Part shown: one piece after another, positions 1-5,162 of the stretch
Layout of the letters: every line of letters begins with the position of its first letter
Numbering within the stretch: the stretch's first letter is position 1
DNA from: an uncultured Bacteroidales bacterium
GTDB lineage: Bacteria > Bacteroidota > Bacteroidia > Bacteroidales > F082
Reading direction: 5' to 3'
Assembly (NCBI GenBank): GCA_937884015.1
Contig: CALGBV010000224.1
Span: 1 to 5,484 of the forward strand
DNA: 5,484 bases
Program-made: the position numbers and the translations under genes
Notes under the pieces: model-generated
Databases searched by the model: none
Told to the model about the DNA's origin: nothing
Seen by the model: only the letters and a program-made list of their open reading frames with translations

Positions 1-1312
1 CACAGACTGCCTCGATGGCCTCTTCCTGACCTACCACACGTTTATGGAGTTCTTCTTCCAAATGGAGCAGTTTCTCACGTTCACCCTGCATCATCTTTGT
101 AACAGGAATGCCTGTTTGACGGCTAACGACTTCTGCAATATCGTCGGCATCTACTTCTTCTTTAATCAACGCCTTACCGCGCTGAATTTCTTGAAGCTTC
201 TTCTGACTCTCGGCTATCTGCGACTCAGCTTCTTTGATTTTTCCGTAGCGAATCTCAGCCACTTTACCATAGTCGCCAGCTCGCTCGGCAGCCTCAGCCT
301 GATACTTCAACTGCTCGATTTCAATCTTACGCTGCTGAATGGTATCAATGACTTCTTTCTCACTCTTCCAAGCGGCTCGAAGCACCTCGGCTTCTTCTTT
401 CTGATGGGCAATTTCTTTGCCTAATTCTTCAAGTTTCTTGGTGTCGTTTTCACGGCGGATTGCTTCGCGCTCAATCTCCAGTTGCTTGATATTACGTTCT
501 GCATCATCCAGTTCCTCTGGAAGGGAGTCCATCTCTAGACGAAGTTTCGCTGCCGATTCATCAATCAAGTCGATGGCCTTATCGGGCAGGAAACGGTCTG
601 ATATATAGCGCACTGAGAGTTGCACGGCAGAGATGATGGCCTCGTCCAAAATGCGAATGTGGTGATGCGTCTCGTAACGTTCCTTCAAGCCACGCAAAAT
701 GGAAATGGCCGATGCAGCATCGGGTTCGTCAATCATGACGATTTGGAAACGGCGTTCCAAAGCCTTGTCCTTCTCGAAAAACTGCTGGTATTCCTTCAAA
801 GTCGTGGCACCGATGGCCCTCAATTCGCCACGCGCCAAGGCCGGTTTCAGGATGTTGGCCGCATCCATGGCACCGCCCGTAGCACCTGCGCCAATCAGCG
901 TGTGGATTTCATCGATGAACAAAATGACTTCACCATCGCTGTCAACCACTTCCTTGATGACGTTTTTCAGGCGTTCCTCAAACTCGCCTTGGTATTTTGC
1001 ACCGGCAATCAGCGCACCCATATCAAGGGAGAAAACGGTCTTAGACTTCAGGTTTTCAGGCACATCGCGGCTTACGATACGCTGCGCAAGACCTTCAACG
1101 ATGGCCGTCTTACCGACACCAGGCTCACCTATTAATATAGGGTTGTTCTTGGTGCGGCGCGAAAGAATTTGCAGCACACGGCGGATTTCCTCATCGCGGC
1201 CAATGACCGGATCGAGCTTGCCCGCCGAGGCCAACTCATTCAGATTCTTTGCGAACCGATTCAACGATTCGTAGTTCTGTTTTGGTTTCTGTGTTTGGTT
1301 GTACGTATTCAT
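1..1312 (-). CDS. clpB: ClpB-type AAA+ disaggregase, N-domain absent, C-terminal part outside window
   Basis: ATP-dependent cytoplasmic chaperone that, with DnaK/DnaJ/GrpE, threads proteins out of aggregates. The first 437 codons are visible. Residues 14-40 are the pre-NBD1 linker and the LDPVIGRDEEIRR motif. Walker A is GEPGVGKTA (62-70), the pore loop is GAKYQGEFEERL with Tyr107, Walker B is ILFIDEIH (130-137), and the arginine-finger motif is ALERRF (184-189). The coiled-coil middle domain spans roughly 255-390 and carries the ClpB-typical AAERAGDYGKVAEIRYG. The start of NBD2 (RVVGQEEAIEAV) follows, and NBD2 itself is cut by the edge. The middle domain separates it from ClpA and ClpX. Start: ATG at 1312-1310. 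In-frame TGA and TAA lie within about 30 nt upstream, with no alternative start between, so the roughly 140-residue Clp N-domain of normal ClpB is not encoded. There is no Shine-Dalgarno, as is usual in this phylum. Identity is very sure; absence of the N-domain is seen directly. Confidence 0.97.
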   Translation of the reverse strand, partial: MNTYNQTQKPKQNYESLNRFAKNLNELASAGKLDPVIGRDEEIRRVLQILSRRTKNNPILIGEPGVGKTAIVEGLAQRIVSRDVPENLKSKTVFSLDMGALIAGAKYQGEFEERLKNVIKEVVDSDGEVILFIDEIHTLIGAGATGGAMDAANILKPALARGELRAIGATTLKEYQQFFEKDKALERRFQIVMIDEPDAASAISILRGLKERYETHHHIRILDEAIISAVQLSVRYISDRFLPDKAIDLIDESAAKLRLEMDSLPEELDDAERNIKQLEIEREAIRRENDTKKLEELGKEIAHQKEEAEVLRAAWKSEKEVIDTIQQRKIEIEQLKYQAEAAERAGDYGKVAEIRYGKIKEAESQIAESQKKLQEIQRGKALIKEEVDADDIAEVVSRQTGIPVTKMMQGEREKLLHLEEELHKRVVGQEEAIEAVC

Positions 1313-1340
1313 ATTGCATGAAAATTTTCGCTGCTCTTAT

Positions 1341-1376
1341 CAAAACTTGAGCCATTGTGATTTTGTTCACAGCAAA
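1341..1376 (-). promoter_or_regulatory. Possible clpB promoter (weak)
   Basis: Read on the minus strand, AAGTTTTG (1348-1341) differs from the Bacteroidota -7 consensus TAnnTTTG only at its first base. A TTTG (1376-1373) lies upstream as a possible -33 box. The 24-nt spacer is longer than the usual 19-21, so this is a weak call. A leader of roughly 25 nt would result. No better TAnnTTTG match was found on this strand between the clpB start and the LRR gene. Confidence 0.3.
1356..1371. promoter_or_regulatory. Candidate Crp/Fnr-family operator upstream of clpB
   Basis: TGTGA (1356-1360), six bases, then TCACA (1367-1371) form a perfect inverted repeat with the spacing and half-sites typical of Crp/Fnr-family regulators (Crp, and HcpR-type sites in Bacteroidota). 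It sits 44-59 bp upstream of the clpB start, between the proposed -33 and -7 boxes, which would suit a repressor-like position. The sequence match is direct; the regulator and its effect are inferred. Bacteroides-type bacteria are generally thought not to use cAMP-Crp, so a nitrosative- or redox-sensing family member would be the more natural candidate. Confidence 0.4.
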
Positions 1377-1387
1377 CGCTTGATAAA

Positions 1388-1443
1388 TGACAAATTGTCT
1401 GATAATTAGAATTATAACAATGATATTAGATGATAATTTGTCA
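1388..1443. repeat. Nested inverted repeats in AT-rich DNA
   Basis: Outer arms TGACAAATT (1388-1396) and AATTTGTCA (1435-1443) are perfect 9-bp inverted copies separated by 38 bp. Inside lies ATAATT-AG-AATTAT (1402-1415), a 6-bp-arm palindrome. The hexamer TGATAA also recurs at 1381, 1400 and 1431, with TGATAT at 1421. In AT-rich DNA such repeats arise easily, so function is uncertain. The segment could be an operator cluster or a weak cruciform. Confidence 0.45.
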
Positions 1444-1461
1444 CCAGAAAACTATCTCAAT

Positions 1462-1560
1462 TACACTTTTCGTCGGGACTTTTTATGCTTTGACTACACT
1501 TTTCGTCGGGACTTTTTGCACTTTCAATACACTTTCGGTCGGGACTTTTTCAGAAACACA
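1462..1560. repeat. Tandem array of three 33-bp units
   Basis: A 23-bp conserved block begins at 1462, 1495 and 1528, giving an exact 33-bp period. The shared core is TTTTCGTCGGGACTTTTT, preceded by TACAC. The blocks of units 1 and 2 are identical; unit 3 has two changes (TTCGGTCGGG). The 10-bp intervals also share CTTT in units 1 and 2, so full units 1 and 2 match at 28 of 33 positions, and unit 3 decays after its block. The GTCGGGAC heart is a short GTC-N2-GAC dyad flanked by T-runs on the same strand. The period is a multiple of three, so the plus strand reads YTFRRDFL-type peptide repeats. The intervals are too short for a CRISPR array. Confidence 0.9.
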
Positions 1561-1562
1561 TT

Positions 1563-1595
1563 GCAAAAACGGTTTCTAAAATGTTTTTCCGTTGC
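1563..1595 (-). terminator. Possible terminator after the LRR gene
   Basis: Immediately after the LRR stop codon the minus-strand transcript reads AACGG (1572-1568 complement side), a 16-nt A/U-rich loop, then CCGTT followed by further U residues. The paired bases on the plus strand are 1568-1572 and 1589-1593. Stem is only five base pairs and the loop is large, so it would be a weak intrinsic terminator at best. Confidence 0.28.
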
Positions 1596-3101
1596 TCAAT
1601 CCTTAACAACTATTCTTGTAATTGCACCATGTTTTCCAACGATTTGAACTGCATAACAACCTGATGGCAGGAATGTCAAATCCAAAACGCAATTCTTTTC
1701 TGAAATCGCTTTCATTTCACTGACTTGCAAACCATTAACGTCAAAAACACAAATCATTTCGACATTTTCGGCATTGATGTTCAGCAAGCCTTTTGTCGGG
1801 TTTGGGAACACATTAATCAATGAAGACTGACTTTTCCCGATGTTGGAATATTGGAAATTTGCAACCAAATGTCTGTCGCTTTCAAGCGGGAAGAAAAACA
1901 GCGAATCTTCCGAAACCACAACGCCGTCTTCCGTCCAATTGATAAAACTGTGATTTTCTCTTGGAACCGCCAAAACCGCTGCGGTATTGTCAAGGCAATC
2001 ATCTGGCATCTGATAAATCTCAACGCTTCCATGCTCTTCATTTGCCGAAACTGCTTCTATTTCAAACAGATTCCGTTCCTCAATTGACGAAAAATCTTTC
2101 CACTCGACAGCATTCTGATAATTTTCCAATGCGCCACAAGGAACGATAACAGGTACATCTCCCACTCCATCAAATGCCTGAGCACTTGGCGGCGCTATGG
2201 GATTTTTTGAAACAATGTACTGAAAGTTATGGGTATCTGCAAAAGCAAAAGCCTGAATTTCCTGCACGGACTTTCCCAATGTCATGGAATTAAAACCATA
2301 ACACATGGAGAAGGCATACGTTCCGATTTTTTTCACATGGTCGGGGACGACTAAATCCCCTGACAAACGACAACAGTTCTTAAATGCGTATGTGCCAACT
2401 TCTTCCAAGCAGTCCGGCAAAAACAACTCACCATTTAATTCAGAACATTTATAAAAAGCCCCATAACCTATTGCCTTTACATAATCGGGAATCACCGAGT
2501 TTTTGCAGCCAAGCACTAAGGTGGAATCCGATTTCATAATGATGCAATTCGAATCAACGAAAAAATATGGGCTATCTTCATCAACCACAAAAGACTCCCA
2601 ACATGTCGAGAATGCAAGATGCCCAAAATACGACAAAGAAGCAGGAAGCGATAACGTACCTGTCATTCCTACACATCCTTCAAACGCACCTGCACCAATG
2701 GAACTCACTGAATTTGGAACAGTCAGACTTCCTGTTAAACCAGTACAATCTTTAAAAGCGGCTTGGCCAATTTTCTTCACCGAATTTGGAATGACCAGCT
2801 CTCCCGTCATCGAATTACATCCTTTAAAACCCTTCTCACCGATAGCGGAAACCTCATATTCATGTCCTTCAAATGTGACCATAGAAGGAATGGTAACATT
2901 TCCAACCGGCATCTGAGGACCAAGATAAGGAAACAGATCTGTGTTCGGATAAGTTATTTCGACCTCATTGGATCCTGTAATTTTGTAATACAAGGTTTGC
3001 CCAGATTCGCAAGAAGCTGAAAAATCGAAGTTTTGCGCTTCCAGAGCAAGGCTTGATGCCATAATTGCAACAATTGTAAAGAGTTTAATTACCTTATTCA
3101 T
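1596..3101 (-). CDS. Secreted BspA-type leucine-rich-repeat protein with T9SS sorting domain
   Basis: A 501-residue surface or secreted protein, probably a binding or adhesion factor; the ligand is unknown. Residues 1-22 form a signal peptide (MNKVIKLFTIVAIMASSLALEA). Residues about 83-310 hold BspA/LRR_5 repeats of about 24 residues with the pattern IGxxAFxxCxxLxGxLxxPxSVxx. Three clear copies run from 87 to 157, a fourth degrades near 158-180, and further copies start near 211, 235, 260 and 282. An insert (about 165-205) splits the two blocks. Residues about 345-416 resemble the InlB B-repeat/Flg_new type (GSVEIY, FINWTEDG, LVANF). Residues about 428-501 are a type A T9SS C-terminal domain (VFPNPTKGLLNI, VFDVNGLQV, LPSGCYAVQI, ending IVVKD). 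This predicts outer-membrane translocation by T9SS and cleavage with surface attachment or release. The gene lies 59 bp downstream of GH110 on the same strand but has its own promoter. The ATG at 3101-3099 fits the signal peptide. Confidence 0.93.
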   Translation of the reverse strand: MNKVIKLFTIVAIMASSLALEAQNFDFSASCESGQTLYYKITGSNEVEITYPNTDLFPYLGPQMPVGNVTIPSMVTFEGHEYEVSAIGEKGFKGCNSMTGELVIPNSVKKIGQAAFKDCTGLTGSLTVPNSVSSIGAGAFEGCVGMTGTLSLPASLSYFGHLAFSTCWESFVVDEDSPYFFVDSNCIIMKSDSTLVLGCKNSVIPDYVKAIGYGAFYKCSELNGELFLPDCLEEVGTYAFKNCCRLSGDLVVPDHVKKIGTYAFSMCYGFNSMTLGKSVQEIQAFAFADTHNFQYIVSKNPIAPPSAQAFDGVGDVPVIVPCGALENYQNAVEWKDFSSIEERNLFEIEAVSANEEHGSVEIYQMPDDCLDNTAAVLAVPRENHSFINWTEDGVVVSEDSLFFFPLESDRHLVANFQYSNIGKSQSSLINVFPNPTKGLLNINAENVEMICVFDVNGLQVSEMKAISEKNCVLDLTFLPSGCYAVQIVGKHGAITRIVVKD

Positions 3102-3124
3102 AATATAGAGTTTTAATGTTTCTG

Positions 3125-3156
3125 CAAAATTAGAACTAATTCATAATTAAAGCAAC
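3125..3156 (-). promoter_or_regulatory. Promoter of the LRR gene
   Basis: On the minus strand TAATTTTG (3132-3125) matches the Bacteroidota -7 consensus TAnnTTTG exactly. GTTG (3156-3153) lies 20 nt upstream as the -33 box. Transcription would begin near 3118-3120, about 18 nt before the start codon. The -33 box lies only a few bases beyond the GH110 stop codon, so the LRR gene can be expressed independently of GH110. A 6-bp-arm palindrome AATTAG-AA-CTAATT (3128-3141) overlaps the -7 box and could serve as an operator. Confidence 0.65.
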
Positions 3157-3160
3157 ATGA

Positions 3161-4894
3161 TCATTCCTCAATTCTCACACCATCACAGTTTTCATAGACA
3201 AAACGCCTCGTTTCCTGCCTGTTGTAAATGTAATCATTTGTCATTTCAATCGTATTATTCTGAAAGTCAACGCTATCAACACAATACAAATTCAAAATGC
3301 GTGGGTCGAAAACACGGAACACATTATCGTGGATTTTTAGATTACGATGATAACGGCTTGCCTCGCGGTCGTTCCACAACCCCGTCCCGACAGCAATGCA
3401 GGCGCTTCCCCACCCGCTGCTGCCGTAATTGCCGTTTTCAAAGACATTGCGGCAAATCTCAACATCGCGGACACCGCCTTGTTCGTACCAATACGAGCCA
3501 TCGCCCTCAAACAGAATGGAAGCCCCCGCCGAATGGAAATAGTTGCTGTCTATCACTATTTTGCCACGCGAACCAAGCAAAATGCCGCGGGCGCGATTGC
3601 ATCTTATCGTACAACCTTTCAGCAGCACATCAGGATACGCATCCGTCTGAGCAACAACATATTTCACTTTCACATCGTCAGGCAAATCCTCAGTCAAGAC
3701 AACGCGCGTATATTCCTTATTCAAGATTTCCACACTTTCAACCTGACGAGAGCAATTCGTTATAAGGCTTTCGTTATCAACGATTTCAAGATTCATTTGC
3801 GGACAAATGAAATTGAAACCAAACTGCTGCCCGTGGACATATTTCACCACAATCTGATTCGGTTTTTCGATTTCCGAAATCATCGCATAAATGCCGTGGA
3901 TGTTGGTCGCATCGTCTTTCTGGTTCTCGAAAACGCAGTCAATCAAGCGAATATAACCCGCACAATTCGAGAAATGCGTGGCATCAGCCGTGGCGCTCAC
4001 AATCCTGTTTTTATTGGGCGGACAGGTAACGTTCACCTTATTCAACTCGATGTTTTCCGAACGCTGCGCAACAAATGCCATACCGCCTGTATGATAGACA
4101 TTTACATCATGAATCAGCACATTTTTGCTGTCGCTGATAATGAAACCCGGCACAAGCCGATGGCCACAACCAAAGACAAAAACATTGCCAACCATACCTT
4201 TCAAGCCTTCGTGGAAAACACGTACGTTTCCATCAGGAAGTTGCTCGCATATTTCGGTTCCGCCCACCCAATAATCATTGGCGTAATAGGCTGGTTCCCT
4301 GCGTGTTTTATCAAATTCCAAAAGGTTGTTACATTCAGGATAACCCGTAGGCTTATTGTCGAAATAAAGGCAGCCGTTGCGAATCTGATAAGGAAATTCC
4401 ACCGTATCGAAACGCAAATCCACATATTTTTCGGTGACTGCCATGATTTCGCCTTCGGAATGAAACGGCGTCGTGTAATCAATCGAAATTCCCGAAACCG
4501 TAATGTCATTCGCTTCGCCGACATAAAACGGAACTATGAAACCCACAAAATCCAAATGCGTGTCTTTGCCTTTAATTTCCAAATTTTCAATCCCTTCCAA
4601 ATCAAAAGCAATGCGTTTCAGGCCTTCATCGTTGTTGCTAACATAACAATATTTTTCGTAAGCAAAATCAGGTTTCACTACAAAACGGCCTTCCGGCAAG
4701 ATCAAAGCGGTTGCCTTTTCGCTGCGACAGGTTTCCAATGCCGCACGAATGGCAGGCATAATGTCTTCATTGGAATTGATGTAATTTTCAAGATAGACCG
4801 TTTTTTCATCAGATTTCTGCTGCGGCTCATTTTGGCAAGACATCGCGCAAACGACAAGAATCAAACTGATTATCAAACAATTCAACTTTCTCAT
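3161..4894 (-). CDS. GH110 alpha-1,3-galactosidase, lipoprotein
   Basis: A 577-residue right-handed parallel beta-helix glycosidase, expected to remove terminal alpha-1,3-linked galactose (blood-group B or linear alpha-Gal caps) by an inverting mechanism. Bacteroides homologues are called GlaA and GlaB; I cannot assign which type this is. The lipoprotein signal is residues 1-20 (MRKLNCLIISLILVVCAMSC), with Cys20 the likely lipidated residue, so it should be membrane-anchored in the envelope. A short beta-helix entry (PAIRAALETC, ALILPEGRF) is followed by family-characteristic blocks: FGCGHRLVPGF (241-251), HTGGMAFVAQRSENIEL (268-284), RIVSATADATHFSNCAGYIR (297-316) and FENQKDDATNIHGIYA (322-337). 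Asp304 and Asp328 are 24 residues apart, matching (from memory) the spacing of the two catalytic aspartates in the characterised Pseudoalteromonas GH110. Length is normal for the family. The ATG at 4894-4892 is fixed by the signal peptide. It is divergent from galactokinase, which supports a role in galactose acquisition. Confidence 0.92.
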   Translation of the reverse strand: MRKLNCLIISLILVVCAMSCQNEPQQKSDEKTVYLENYINSNEDIMPAIRAALETCRSEKATALILPEGRFVVKPDFAYEKYCYVSNNDEGLKRIAFDLEGIENLEIKGKDTHLDFVGFIVPFYVGEANDITVSGISIDYTTPFHSEGEIMAVTEKYVDLRFDTVEFPYQIRNGCLYFDNKPTGYPECNNLLEFDKTRREPAYYANDYWVGGTEICEQLPDGNVRVFHEGLKGMVGNVFVFGCGHRLVPGFIISDSKNVLIHDVNVYHTGGMAFVAQRSENIELNKVNVTCPPNKNRIVSATADATHFSNCAGYIRLIDCVFENQKDDATNIHGIYAMISEIEKPNQIVVKYVHGQQFGFNFICPQMNLEIVDNESLITNCSRQVESVEILNKEYTRVVLTEDLPDDVKVKYVVAQTDAYPDVLLKGCTIRCNRARGILLGSRGKIVIDSNYFHSAGASILFEGDGSYWYEQGGVRDVEICRNVFENGNYGSSGWGSACIAVGTGLWNDREASRYHRNLKIHDNVFRVFDPRILNLYCVDSVDFQNNTIEMTNDYIYNRQETRRFVYENCDGVRIEE

Positions 4895-4911
4895 ACAAAT
4901 GATATTTTCGT

Positions 4912-4939
4912 CAAAGATACAGTTTTTTCAAGAAAACTG
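4912..4939 (-). promoter_or_regulatory. GH110 promoter -7 box with adjacent 20-bp palindrome
   Basis: On the minus strand TATCTTTG (4919-4912) is an exact TAnnTTTG -7 element, 17 bp upstream of the GH110 start codon. Directly next to it lies CAGTTTT-N6-AAAACTG (4920-4939), perfect 7-bp arms within a 20-bp near-palindrome. No good TTTG is found at -33 (the minus strand reads TCTT there). A palindrome filling the spacer of a promoter with a poor -33 box suggests regulated expression, by a repressor or an activator that remodels the spacer. The element match is direct; regulation is inferred. Confidence 0.55.
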
Positions 4940-4999
4940 AAGATAATCCTTATTTTTCATCAACTTAGAAACCATGTTTTTTTACAACAATTTGTCGGC

Positions 5000-5030
5000 A
5001 TGTAGAGATGCAGACCGTGCGACTTTACGT
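5000..5030. repeat. REP-like imperfect hairpin
   Basis: GTAGAG (5002-5007) pairs with CTTTAC (5023-5028), and TGCA (5009-5012) with TGCG (5018-5021), around a GACCG loop and one A/A mismatch. The outer stem extends two more pairs to 5000 and 5030, counting a G-T wobble. It resembles a degenerate copy of the intergenic palindromes that begin GTAGAGACGCA and end TGCGTCTCTAC, which I recall as common in Bacteroidota genomes; this was not checked. It lies mid-way in the GH110/galactokinase divergent spacer. Confidence 0.5.
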
Positions 5031-5054
5031 TACAATCATCATTTAAAATTCCAT

Positions 5055-5062
5055 AAACGTTT
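5055..5062. promoter_or_regulatory. Possible LacI/GalR-family operator core
   Basis: AAACGTTT is a perfect 8-bp palindrome with the central CG that marks LacI/GalR-family operators. It sits about 100 bp upstream of galactokinase and about 25 bp before its proposed -33 box. The symmetry barely extends further (TAAACGTTTC), so this is a weak, context-driven suggestion. Confidence 0.2.
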
Positions 5063-5086
5063 CCCATAATTCGATATAAGGCATTT

Positions 5087-5119
5087 TTTGTACTCGACTT
5101 TCCATCCGTTTTATTTTTT
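5087..5119 (+). promoter_or_regulatory. Possible galactokinase promoter
   Basis: TTTG (5087-5090), a 21-bp spacer and TATTTTTT (5112-5119) fit the Bacteroidota -33/-7 layout with one mismatch (final T instead of G in TAnnTTTG). Transcription would start near 5125, leaving a leader of about 38 nt. An alternative -7 is the TATATCTTG at 5122-5130, but no TTTG lies at the right distance from it. Confidence 0.4.
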
Positions 5120-5150
5120 TTTATATCTTGCGCCCAAATTATCAAACAAA

Positions 5151-5155
5151 AAGGA
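5151..5155 (+). promoter_or_regulatory. Ribosome binding site of galactokinase
   Basis: AAGGA, preceded by a run of A, ends 7 nt before the ATG at 5163. It is the only clear Shine-Dalgarno in the window and fixes the galactokinase start. Confidence 0.7.
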
Positions 5156-5162
5156 ATCTATT

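Larger units (their letters stand above)
1313..1595. other. AT-rich intergenic region between clpB and the LRR gene
   Basis: This 283-bp stretch lies upstream of clpB and downstream of the LRR gene (both minus strand), so it should hold the clpB promoter and leader. It contains a possible promoter, a TGTGA-N6-TCACA palindrome, nested inverted repeats and a three-unit 33-bp tandem array, each listed separately. I searched it for a ClpB N-domain remnant in the minus-strand frames by eye and found none. No tRNA-like or rRNA-like sequence was seen. Confidence 0.8.

Noticed and set aside
620..1274. Overlapping plus-strand open frames of 171 and 191 codons opposite clpB
   Set aside because: They are antisense to the conserved NBD1 of ClpB and match no protein family I recognise.
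1236..1355. A 39-codon minus-strand frame starting ATGGCTCAA that overlaps the clpB start in another frame
   Set aside because: Too short, overlaps the clpB start codons and does not resemble a Clp N-domain. It was considered as a leader peptide or frameshifted N-terminus, but nothing supports this.
1388..1443. An invertible promoter switch
   Set aside because: The arms are only 9 bp and the segment is 56 bp, far shorter than known Bacteroidota phase-variable promoters, and no recombinase gene is nearby.
1462..1560. The tandem repeats as a CRISPR array
   Set aside because: Intervals are only 10 bp, partly conserved between units, and no cas gene is present.
1817..3020. Several plus- and minus-strand open frames of 62-137 codons within the LRR gene
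   Set aside because: They are shadows of the repeat-rich LRR coding sequence and lack start signals or domain resemblance.
3347..5005. A 552-codon open frame on the plus strand antisense to the GH110 gene
   Set aside because: Its codons are exact reverse complements of GH110 codons, so it stays open simply because that gene avoids TTA, CTA and TCA. The protein has no recognisable domain, whereas the minus strand has signal peptide and family motifs.
4960..5145. A 61-codon minus-strand open frame in the GH110/galK spacer
   Set aside because: No Shine-Dalgarno, no family resemblance, and it runs through the hairpin and the proposed galK promoter.
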